From NCBI GenBank assembly GCA_041485285.1, contig JBGPJF010000069.1:1-12082 (forward strand): a stretch of DNA of 12,082 bases. The letters are read 5' to 3'. Below, one piece after another: positions 6,708-12,082 of the stretch. The DNA is from DATEUP01 sp041485285. GTDB lineage: Archaea; Thermoplasmatota; DTKX01; DATEUP01. The notes below the pieces were generated by a model that was given only the letters and a program-made list of their open reading frames with translations, made no database searches and was not told the DNA's origin. Both the position numbers and the translations under genes were made by a program. Every line of letters starts with the position of its first letter. The first letter of the stretch is position 1.

Positions 6708-7417
6708 CCGCCCGAGGGCGGGTCGCTCTTCAGCCGCTTCTTGCCGATGAAGTGGGTTTCATACGCGATGAAGGCGAGCGCGAAGGCGACGGCGAGCCCC
6801 GCGGGGAAGCCCGTGAGGATCCGGCGCACGTTGTCGCTCTCGAAGCCGACGAAGTCCTGCATCCCGCCGTCGATGGCGATGGGGACGAGGAGCGCGAGGT
6901 AGGTCCACCAGGGGAGCACGACGATTGCGCGGTACAGCCGGCTGCGGGCGTCGAGGCAGAGCATAAGGCCGAAGGTGGCGCCGACGAAAATAGCGACATC
7001 GCGCGTGCAGAACGGCATCTGGTTGCCGTTGTACGCGATGGACCTCGACGCTTTGGTGTGGCACGCGACGTCGCCGGCGTGGTAGATGAAGCGGGCGGGC
7101 TCGGGGAAGTGCGACCACACCGGCTCGTTGTCGACAATCCCGACGCTGCCGGTGAGGTCGCCGGTGGAGCCGGGCGGAAGGAGCAGCGGGCCGGCGATGA
7201 CAAGCGCGGTGAAGACCGCGACGGGCACGAGCGCCACGAGGATTCGCCGGTCGATGCGGTTGACGCGGGGGGGCGGTTCGAAAGACAATCGCGAGCCCGG
7301 GGGCTCGAGCCAATCGAAGAGGCGCTTCAGCGGCGCGGGCAACTTCAGGGGACCACCGGCCTTCAGCGGCTGCGCCCGCCGCCGCCGCCTCGGTTGCGGG
7401 GCGACTTTTCCTCCCAC
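6605..7417 (-). CDS. DUF2085 family membrane protein
   Basis: A 270-residue frame from GTG (7415-7417). The identifying segment is residues 117-144: CH at 119-120, then TKASRS, GNQMPFCTRDVAIFVG with Cys137. This is the Cys-His ... RS ... G-QMP-C-RD/RC ... G pattern of DUF2085, a family of predicted membrane proteins without known function; metal binding or redox use of the Cys/His residues is only inference. Hydrophobic segments lie at about 59-81, 140-156, 164-183 and 203-219. The N-terminus is Arg-rich and overlaps the preceding gene by 55 bases. A TTG at 7342, after GGTGGT and 20 bases past that gene's stop, is a credible alternative start. The disordered tail (from about 230) is antisense to the neighbouring plus-strand gene. 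Last gene of the ribK-led operon. Confidence 0.75.
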   Translation of the reverse strand: MGGKVAPQPRRRRRAQPLKAGGPLKLPAPLKRLFDWLEPPGSRLSFEPPPRVNRIDRRILVALVPVAVFTALVIAGPLLLPPGSTGDLTGSVGIVDNEPVWSHFPEPARFIYHAGDVACHTKASRSIAYNGNQMPFCTRDVAIFVGATFGLMLCLDARSRLYRAIVVLPWWTYLALLVPIAIDGGMQDFVGFESDNVRRILTGFPAGLAVAFALAFIAYETHFIGKKRLKSDPPSGGQVDADDSPSEGTGSLGSNAVESTPTDKKKALVP

Positions 7418-8325
7418 GGGATGCGGTGGGACTGTGCCTCGAGGAACCCCGTCTTCAGCGATGCGAGGATGGCGAGGGCAGCGACCGCAAGGAGGGAGCC
7501 AAGCGGGATGCCCAGCACGAGCCCGATGGTCGCCGTGCCGCCAGCGGCGCCCGCAACGGCGGTGAGGTAGTGGCGGTGCGTGACGGCGCTCCAGCCGCCG
7601 ATGGCGGCAAGGACGGAGGCAAGGAGGATCGCGATGCCGAGGGCAAGCTCCGGCCCGCGCGGGTCTTGGTAGTGGGCGACGGGCTCCGGCGGGAACTCGA
7701 CCGTGCCGTCGCCCGCGGTCATCGCGAAGGGCTCGACGCGCGGGATGGCTGGGCTGACGTTGATCGTCTTCTTCACGGTCTTGAACCCGGGCTTCGACGC
7801 CTCGAGGCTGTAAGAGCCGGGACTCTCGGCGCTAAGGAAGTACCAGCCGTCGGCGTTCGACACGTTCTCGTTCAGTGTGCCCACGACGTGGACGGTGACC
7901 CCGGCAAGGGGGTTGTTCGAGGCGCTGTCGGTGATCGGCCCTTGGATGGGCATCGGCGTCTGGGGGATGGCCGCAGGCGGGTTGGCGCCAAGCTGGCCGA
8001 GCACGCCGTCGGCGGTGTACGCGCCGAGCGCGGAGGCAAGCAGGAGCATGATGCCGGCGGCCGTGATCGCCTTCCTGCGCGTGCCGGCGCCCGGCCGCAC
8101 GATGCGGTGGTGGCGCGGCTCGCGCAGGCGCGGCGACTTGTCGGCCTTGGGGGCGCCTGCCTCGCCCTGCGAATCAGGCTCAGCGGTGGACGGCGACCGG
8201 GCATCCGCGCCCCGAGATTTGCCTTGCTTTTCGGCGACGGGCACGTAATTGGAATCAGTTCCCGCGCCGGAGCGGGCTTCGCGAGCTGGCTTGGAATCCC
8301 GCCGCTGGTCCTCGAGCCCGCTCAT
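7363..8325 (-). CDS. Membrane protein with carboxypeptidase-regulatory-like domain (second of two)
   Basis: A 320-residue protein whose ATG overlaps the previous gene's stop as ATGA (8322-8325), so the two are probably translationally coupled. A long polar, charged N-terminus (1-85) is followed by a membrane helix (about 86-106). Next comes an extracytoplasmic beta domain (about 125-200): GPITDSASNNPLAGVTVHVVGT, NADGWYFLSAESPGSYSLEASKPGFKTVKKTINV. This is the classic carboxypeptidase-regulatory-like (CarboxypepD_reg / transthyretin-like) pattern. Further hydrophobic segments lie at about 226-245 and 254-290, followed by a Gly/Arg-rich end. The architecture matches the upstream gene product, so the pair probably arose by duplication. 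No catalytic residues are visible; the regulatory-like domain usually serves as a structural or binding module. Function unknown. Confidence 0.75.
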   Translation of the reverse strand: MSGLEDQRRDSKPAREARSGAGTDSNYVPVAEKQGKSRGADARSPSTAEPDSQGEAGAPKADKSPRLREPRHHRIVRPGAGTRRKAITAAGIMLLLASALGAYTADGVLGQLGANPPAAIPQTPMPIQGPITDSASNNPLAGVTVHVVGTLNENVSNADGWYFLSAESPGSYSLEASKPGFKTVKKTINVSPAIPRVEPFAMTAGDGTVEFPPEPVAHYQDPRGPELALGIAILLASVLAAIGGWSAVTHRHYLTAVAGAAGGTATIGLVLGIPLGSLLAVAALAILASLKTGFLEAQSHRIPWEEKSPRNRGGGGGRSR

Positions 8326-9272
8326 TTGGCCGGCTTCTCCTCGGGCTCACCTTCGCCCTCGTCCGTGTCCTCGCCCTCGCCGTCGTCTTCGCCCTCGCCG
8401 TCTTCATCCTCGCCTTCACCGCTGTCGTCGCCCTCACCTTCCTCGTCGTCGGCGTCCCCTTTCGACCCGGAAAGGGACGGGACATCGCTCGGCGTGAAGA
8501 GCCCCCGCTGGTCCTTGAATTGGTCGCGGGCCGCCCGCGAGAGGATCGTGGCCACGATTCCAAGCAGCGGTCCCATGTAGAACCCAATGGACAGCACCGA
8601 GCCGATCCCGCCGAGCACGACCATCTTGTAGCGCCGCTTCGTGAGCGTCGCAACAAGGCCGACGCCTGTTAGGACGTTTCCCACGACGAGGACGACGAGG
8701 CAGGTGCCGACGAGTTGGTCGCGCGCCGAGACGAAGTCCGCGGTGACCGTGTCGTTGCCGGGCGGGATCTTCAGGTGGTCGCGAAACGGCGGGGTCGCGC
8801 CCTGAGCCGGCAAAACGTAGAGGATGAAACGGACGGTCGTATAGTTCGCTTTGCTCACGACGAAGGTCGTCTTGCCCGAGGTGATGTTCGTGAACGTGAA
8901 ATTCCCGCCCTCGTCGGTGGTGGTGGTGATGTTGCCGCCCACCGACTCCACGACGATGGTCGCATTGGCGATCACCGCGTCGTCGGGGTCGAGGACCGTC
9001 CCTGCAAAGGCGCCCGCAACGCCAACGGGGAAGAAGGCGACGCTGAGGAACGTCGCGAGGTAGGCCAGGCCGAGCATGAGCGCGGTCGCCATCATCGCGG
9101 GCACGAGGGTCATCGAGCGCGGGCCGCTCGGGCGGGTCGCGCGCTTGGGCGAAGCGCGCAGTTCCTTCCCGCCGTCGTTTCGCGCGGCCACCGGCTTCGC
9201 GGTTTTGACGGGGGCCTGCTTGGCCCGGAGCCCTTGGTCACGCTCGGCCGTCCGTTTCCCCCCTTCAGACAT
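8322..9272 (-). CDS. Membrane protein with carboxypeptidase-regulatory-like domain and acidic repeat tail (first of two)
   Basis: A 316-residue protein. Its ATG (9270-9272) lies inside the end of ribK, overlapping by eight bases. The basic, polar N-terminus (1-53) leads into a membrane helix (about 56-80). An extracytoplasmic beta domain follows (about 86-150): GTVLDPDDAVIANATIVVES, TDEGGNFTFTNITSGKTTFVVSKANYTTV, a carboxypeptidase-regulatory-like fold. More hydrophobic segments lie at about 186-207 and 217-245. The C-terminal 45 residues are almost only Asp, Glu and Gly, with GEGED repeated at 285-289, 292-296 and 298-302; by simple topology this tail is cytoplasmic if the beta domain is outside and two or three helices follow. 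Same architecture as the next gene. Function unknown; the operon position next to the riboflavin kinase is its main context. Confidence 0.75.
   Translation of the reverse strand: MSEGGKRTAERDQGLRAKQAPVKTAKPVAARNDGGKELRASPKRATRPSGPRSMTLVPAMMATALMLGLAYLATFLSVAFFPVGVAGAFAGTVLDPDDAVIANATIVVESVGGNITTTTDEGGNFTFTNITSGKTTFVVSKANYTTVRFILYVLPAQGATPPFRDHLKIPPGNDTVTADFVSARDQLVGTCLVVLVVGNVLTGVGLVATLTKRRYKMVVLGGIGSVLSIGFYMGPLLGIVATILSRAARDQFKDQRGLFTPSDVPSLSGSKGDADDEEGEGDDSGEGEDEDGEGEDDGEGEDTDEGEGEPEEKPAK
8334..8459 (-). repeat. Low-complexity Asp/Glu/Gly-coding repeat
   Basis: Imperfect short repeats of GAG-GGC-GAG-GAC type codons (minus strand) encode the acidic tail of the first carboxypeptidase-regulatory-like membrane protein. 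The unit is about 15-21 bases and slips irregularly, as expected for a protein-level compositional repeat prone to replication slippage. Confidence 0.6.
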
Positions 9273-9936
9273 AGACCTTGACGCGCACGTTGTCCCCGTC
9301 TTTCAGCTTCAGGGCCTTGCGCAGGTGCTTGCGCGCGACGATTTCCATGATGTCGTGGTGGTGGGTGCGGAGCGGCATGACGACCCCGCCCTCGACCCCG
9401 TCGATCTCGCAGCGGAAGAGCTTCGCGCCGCCAAACGTGCGGTTCTTGTCGGTGAACCCCGTGATCTCGATCCCTTTGGCCGCGTCGAGGAGCTGCATCT
9501 TGGAGAGGTCGTCGCCGGCGAGCTTGAGGTTCAGGGTGCCGGGCACGGGGCGGCTGCCGAGGTGCCGCTCGAACTGGCTTGCGTAGCCCTCCTGGGCCAT
9601 GTAGTAAGCGCCTTCGCCGAGCCCCGACGACACCGCCCCGTCGACCTCGACGACCTGGTGCGGGTCGAACACGCGCTTCAGTTCGGCGTGCTCGCGGGCA
9701 AGTGCGGCAACCCCGGTCTCGGTGAGCGTGATGTGCTGCTTGCGCGAGGTGATCTCGCGCTTGATGAGGCCGAGCTTGAGCAGTTCGAGCAGCGTGGCGG
9801 AGGCCGCCTGCTGGGAGGCGCCGAGCGCTTCGGCAAACTCGCGTGAGGAAACGCGGACGGGCCGCTTCGTCCCGCCGAGCAGGGCCAGGTGCTTCAGCGC
9901 GTGCAGGTGCTGGAGCTTTGCAGCTTCGCCGCCCAC
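9265..9936 (-). CDS. ribK: CTP-dependent riboflavin kinase with N-terminal winged helix (RbkR-like)
   Basis: Makes FMN from riboflavin using CTP, the archaeal route. The 223-residue product has two parts. Residues 1-90 form a winged helix-turn-helix (REFAEALGASQQAASATLLELLKLGLIKRE, then the wing ITSRKQHITLTETG). Residues 95-223 are the DUF120/RibK domain: GAVSSGLGEGAYY (100-112), PVPGTLNL (131-137, with the Thr134/Asn136 pair expected to hold Mg), MPLRTHHHDIMEIVA (187-201) and LRKALKLKDGDNVRV. HTH-RibK fusions are known in archaea as RbkR, both kinase and transcriptional regulator of riboflavin genes, so autoregulation of this operon is plausible. The start is GTG 9934-9936: an in-frame TGA lies just upstream, and AGGTGAG precedes it at good spacing. 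First gene of the operon; its end overlaps the next start by eight bases. Confidence 0.92.
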   Translation of the reverse strand: MGGEAAKLQHLHALKHLALLGGTKRPVRVSSREFAEALGASQQAASATLLELLKLGLIKREITSRKQHITLTETGVAALAREHAELKRVFDPHQVVEVDGAVSSGLGEGAYYMAQEGYASQFERHLGSRPVPGTLNLKLAGDDLSKMQLLDAAKGIEITGFTDKNRTFGGAKLFRCEIDGVEGGVVMPLRTHHHDIMEIVARKHLRKALKLKDGDNVRVKVYV

Positions 9937-9957
9937 GGCGGCTCACCTGCTGGCGTT

Positions 9958-9967
9958 CATTTAAAGG
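9958..9967 (-). promoter_or_regulatory. TATA-like box for the ribK operon
   Basis: On the minus strand the sequence is CCTTTAAATG, centred about 26 bases before the GTG start at 9936. That distance predicts transcription starting at or very near the start codon, yet a good Shine-Dalgarno (AGGTGAG, about 9943-9949) lies between. Either the true start of transcription is a little further upstream than expected or the box lies elsewhere. Confidence 0.45.
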
Positions 9968-10062
9968 GTGGCGGGGGCGGCGAAGACGGCTGGCCCGAGA
10001 ACCGGCGCGCGATGGGTGTCCTCGGGGCTCCAGTTTTGACCGCGGAGGACATTGCCCCCACT

Positions 10063-10070
10063 GTTAAATA
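10063..10070 (+). promoter_or_regulatory. TATA-like box for the HicB-like gene
   Basis: GTTAAATA is an AT-rich island centred about 27 bases before a GTG at 10095. This predicts a leaderless transcript beginning at that GTG and favours it over TTG at 10089 or ATG at 10119. Confidence 0.45.
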
Positions 10071-10094
10071 GCGCCAACAAGGCATCTTTTGTTC

Positions 10095-10319
10095 GTGCGA
10101 GGAAAGGCGACTTTCCACATGGTGGTCGAGCGCGATGAGGATGGTGTCCTCCTTGGGGAGGTCACTGAAATGCCCGGGTGCCACACGCAAGCGAAAGACC
10201 TCAAGTCCCTTGAGGAGCGCATGAAGAAAGCGATTCAGCTTTACCTGGAAGCCAACCCGGGCGCTCGGAGAGGTTCGAGGGACCCGCGATTCGTGGGCGT
10301 CCACGTCGTTGAGGTGTAG
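10095..10319 (+). CDS. HicB-like antitoxin-family protein, solitary
   Basis: A small protein of 74 residues from GTG 10095 (76 from TTG 10089, 66 from ATG 10119). It has the HicB / UPF0150 partial RNase H-like pattern: a first strand FHMVVERDEDG, then VLLGEVTEMPGCHTQAKDLKSLEERMKKAIQLYLEANPG. The MPGCHTQ turn and following helix are diagnostic. The later ATG would cut the first strand, and the TATA-like box position supports GTG 10095. HicB proteins usually neutralise the RNase toxin HicA, but no HicA-type frame (GSHHxY-like motif) is present on either side, and the protein lacks the DNA-binding C-terminal domain of full-length HicB. Many archaea carry such stand-alone forms, whose role is unknown. 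Divergent from ribK. Confidence 0.7.
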   Translation: MRGKATFHMVVERDEDGVLLGEVTEMPGCHTQAKDLKSLEERMKKAIQLYLEANPGARRGSRDPRFVGVHVVEV

Positions 10320-10400
10320 CGTGCATCGCGAAGAGGGCCATCCAAGCCGTCGCCCCGATCGCCCCGCGGCCCCCTGCGCCCGGCGGCCCCGAGGCGCACC

Positions 10401-10407
10401 CTTAAAG
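10401..10407 (+). promoter_or_regulatory. TATA-like box for nog1
   Basis: CTTAAAG in a strongly GC-rich spacer, centred 27 bases before the ATG at 10431. This is the distance expected for a leaderless archaeal transcript, and no Shine-Dalgarno sequence precedes the ATG. Confidence 0.45.
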
Positions 10408-10430
10408 CGGGGCCCCCGTCTGCCCGCGCG

Positions 10431-11492
10431 ATGTCGAAGCGCCGCGGCAAAGTCGCCCCCGAATACGAGCAGTTCGTGTTCGGCCGCGAGCGGGACGAAG
10501 GGTTCGCTTGGGCCGACATCCGGCCGATCATGCGGGCGCAGAAGGTGCAGGACAAGGTGTTCCACCGGGCGTCGCTGATTTCGATCGAGGACCGCGAGAG
10601 CTTCTACCGGCGCAAGAAGACGGCGATGGCGCGCGTCGAGAGCGTGGCGGACACCACCAAGGACACGCTGCTGGCGTATGTGCAGGCATTCCCCGACTTC
10701 CAGAAGCTCCACCCGTTCTACCGCGAGCTCTGCGCGACGCTCATGGATGTCCCGCGGATCCGCAAAGACATGCGCAGACTCCAGCGCGCCGCCGAACTCA
10801 TCTCGGAGATCTGCAGGAAGAACCTGCGGCAGATGCAGAAGGGGTCGCGCGCGGACTTCGTGGAGAACAAGCGCACCGAAGTCTATGGCCGCGTCGGCTC
10901 GGTGTTAAACGAGATCGACCCCTCGCTGCGGCGGCTCGAAAGCGCGCGCGTGGCGCTGAAGCAAGTCCCGTCGCTCGATGTGGGGCTGCCGACCGTAGTC
11001 ATTGCGGGGTTCCCGAATGTAGGCAAGTCGGCCTTCGCGGCGCGGATCTGCTCGGCCAAGCCGAAGATCGCCCCCTACCCGTTCACGACGCAGGGGATCA
11101 TCCTCGGCCAGGCGTTCATGAAAGGCCGCGAGGTGCAGGTTGTGGACACGCCGGGGTTGCTCGACCGCCCTGCGGAGGACCGCAACGAGATCGAGCAGCG
11201 TGCACTGGCCGCGATCTCGAACCTCGGCGACATCGTCGTGTTCCTGTTCGACCCTTCGCAGTATGCGGTGGCCGACATGGAGAAGCAGGAGCACCTGCTC
11301 GCGGAGGTGCGCGTGCTGTTCCAGAGCCGGCTCATCATCGAGGTGGAAAACAAAGTCGATGAGCGCCGCCTCGATTCGCCGCGCATCAAGATCTCGGCGC
11401 TCACGGGCGAAGGCGTCGCCGCGCTCGTCGAGCAGATCGCGGGGATGCTGATTACGAGCACCGGAAGGCCGGTGTGGGCCGAAGAGGAGTAG
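10431..11492 (+). CDS. NOG1-family ribosome-associated GTPase
   Basis: A 353-residue GTPase of the Obg/Nog1 group. Eukaryotic Nog1 acts in 60S subunit maturation; archaeal homologues are shorter and presumed to act on the large subunit. Residues 1-180 are the Nog1-specific helical N-terminal domain (FHRASLISIEDRESFYRRKK, then DFQKLHPFYRELCATLMD). The G domain follows with G1 GFPNVGKS (193-200), G2 PYPFTTQG (216-222), G3 DTPG (239-242), G4 NKVD (307-310) and G5-like ISALTGEG (321-328). All nucleotide-binding motifs are intact. The start ATG 10431 fits the TATA-like box 27 bases upstream and the family's N-terminal length. It probably heads a unit with the small membrane protein gene that begins seven bases after its stop. 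Confidence 0.9.
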   Translation: MSKRRGKVAPEYEQFVFGRERDEGFAWADIRPIMRAQKVQDKVFHRASLISIEDRESFYRRKKTAMARVESVADTTKDTLLAYVQAFPDFQKLHPFYRELCATLMDVPRIRKDMRRLQRAAELISEICRKNLRQMQKGSRADFVENKRTEVYGRVGSVLNEIDPSLRRLESARVALKQVPSLDVGLPTVVIAGFPNVGKSAFAARICSAKPKIAPYPFTTQGIILGQAFMKGREVQVVDTPGLLDRPAEDRNEIEQRALAAISNLGDIVVFLFDPSQYAVADMEKQEHLLAEVRVLFQSRLIIEVENKVDERRLDSPRIKISALTGEGVAALVEQIAGMLITSTGRPVWAEEE

Positions 11493-11499
11493 CGGGAAC

Positions 11500-11817
11500 G
11501 TGCCGGAGGCCGGACAGCGGGCTGCACGCCCTCCACGAGCGGGATGGCCGCGGTGGCAACGCCGAGTGACCCTCGGTCTCATCATTGTCTATGGGGTTTT
11601 CACGATGTCGGCCCTCGTCGTCTGCCCGCGGGGGAGAAAGCCGGCGCTCTGCGCAACGTGGGGCCCGCCCCTCTTTGTAATCGGGTTTGCCGCGATCCTG
11701 ACCTTGCTCGCCGCGATGTTCCTGTTCGCATGGCTGTACGGCCGACAGGCGGCGAAGGTCGGCGTGCCCGCCGACCCGGCCCCCCAAGTCACGGCGCGCG
11801 CCGTTGAAGAGGAGTAG
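11500..11817 (+). CDS. Small two-TM membrane protein, weak DUF485 resemblance
   Basis: A 105-residue protein starting at GTG (11500-11502), seven bases after the nog1 stop and so probably cotranscribed. The N-terminus is Arg/Pro-rich (1-22). Two hydrophobic helices follow, about 23-41 (VTLGLIIVYGVFTMSALVV) and 57-80 (PLFVIGFAAILTLLAAMF... ending in LYG). They are joined by a short loop with two Cys residues (C42, C51), and the acidic tail ends AVEEE. The layout, with RQA after the second helix, is loosely like DUF485 proteins that often accompany sodium:solute symporters, but no symporter gene lies nearby, so that match is weak. No enzymatic motif. Other readings of this stretch are shadows without membrane pattern. 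Confidence 0.55.
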   Translation: MPEAGQRAARPPRAGWPRWQRRVTLGLIIVYGVFTMSALVVCPRGRKPALCATWGPPLFVIGFAAILTLLAAMFLFAWLYGRQAAKVGVPADPAPQVTARAVEEE

Positions 11818-11929
11818 CGCGCGCGCATTTCGCGATCTCCACGCGAAGCGCCGCGCCAACCTATTTCTCCGCACCCCGCCTTGAACGCGACCCCACGGAG
11901 GCCGCAGGGCCCCCGGGGGGAGGGATGCG
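11818..11929 (+). other. Intergenic region before the polymerase D large-subunit gene
   Basis: This 112-base gap holds a short inverted repeat, TTCGCG (11829-11834) with CGCGAA (11842-11847), and a weak AT-rich run CTATTTCT at 11861-11868 that might be a TATA-like box. A strong purine run, GGGGGGAGGG (11915-11924), lies at ribosome-binding distance from the ATG at 11930. Nothing else is recognisable. Confidence 0.35.
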
Positions 11930-12082
11930 ATGGCAGGCCACGACGAGTCGGGCCCCGCGGCATCCCCCGCGATGCGCGCGTACTTCCGCGGCCTCGAGGA
12001 ACAGACCGACGGCGCGATGGCCCTCGCGCAGAAGGCGCGCGTGCAGGGCATCGACCCGCGGACCAGCGTGGAGATCCCCGTC
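11930..12082 (+). CDS. polC: DNA polymerase II (family D) large subunit DP2, N-terminal part
   Basis: The last 51 codons of the window read MAGHDESGP, then AMRAYFRGLEEQTDGAMALA, QKARVQGIDPRTSVEIPV and run off the edge. This matches the start of archaeal DP2: a short 'YF..LE.....A..IA..AR..G.DP...VEIP' helix-turn that opens the catalytic large subunit of the replicative polymerase D. DP2 is found in euryarchaeal and most other archaeal phyla but not in Crenarchaeota. Only the N-terminal signature is visible; the catalytic domain lies outside. The start ATG 11930 is backed by a strong purine-rich ribosome-binding site just upstream. It is 112 bases from the small membrane protein gene, so it may be separately transcribed. 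Confidence 0.8.
   Translation, partial: MAGHDESGPAASPAMRAYFRGLEEQTDGAMALAQKARVQGIDPRTSVEIPV

Noticed and set aside
8334..8459. Possible CRISPR or minisatellite array
   Set aside because: The repeat is codon-level and irregular with no spacers; it encodes an acidic protein tail.
7426..8580. 384-codon plus-strand frame ending in a Ser/Pro-repeat stretch
   Set aside because: Antisense to the two regulatory-like membrane proteins; the Ser/Pro repeat is only the complement of the acidic Asp/Glu/Gly codons.
10320..10430. Possible HicA toxin gene beside the HicB-like gene
   Set aside because: No frame in this spacer or on the other side shows a HicA motif or suitable length; the spacer carries only the nog1 promoter-like box.

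Overview
This window looks like chromosomal DNA from a high-GC archaeon. Several genes have the archaeal form: RNA polymerase subunit L (Rpb11-like), the long archaeal TruD, a CTP-dependent riboflavin kinase fused to a winged helix, a short Nog1 GTPase, and the N-terminus of the DNA polymerase D large subunit. AT-rich TATA-like boxes about 25-40 bases before several starts, and frequent GTG/TTG starts, fit this. DNA polymerase D with this gene set suggests a euryarchaeal-type lineage, possibly Thermoplasmatota; that placement is inference.

Layout. 1-167 (-): start of an unrecognised gene that leaves the window. 287-3607 (+): a large exported gingipain-type (C25) cysteine protease with CARDB and Ig/cadherin-like modules and a C-terminal membrane anchor. 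3528-4339 (-): a two-gene unit, a DUF5678-like small protein coupled by a GTGA overlap to a retropepsin-like aspartic protease whose tail runs antisense into the C25 gene. 4401-6088 (-): rpoL-truD operon with an unusual palindrome-rich junction. 6246-6707 (+): small multi-pass membrane protein overlapping its convergent neighbour by 103 bases. 6605-9936 (-): four-gene operon, HTH-riboflavin kinase, two similarly built membrane proteins with a carboxypeptidase-regulatory-like domain, and a DUF2085 membrane protein. 10095-10319 (+): solitary HicB-like protein. 10431-11817 (+): nog1 and a small two-TM protein. 11930 to the edge (+): 5' end of the DNA polymerase D large-subunit gene.

Functionally this is a mix of information-processing genes (RpoL, TruD, Nog1, DP2) and less understood membrane or exported proteins. 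The most interesting parts are the riboflavin kinase/regulator-led membrane operon, the DUF5678-retropepsin pair, and the palindromic segment that appears to encode the N-terminal extension of TruD. I see no rRNA, tRNA, CRISPR array, insertion sequence or phage gene. Every gene-free stretch is short (under about 160 bases).
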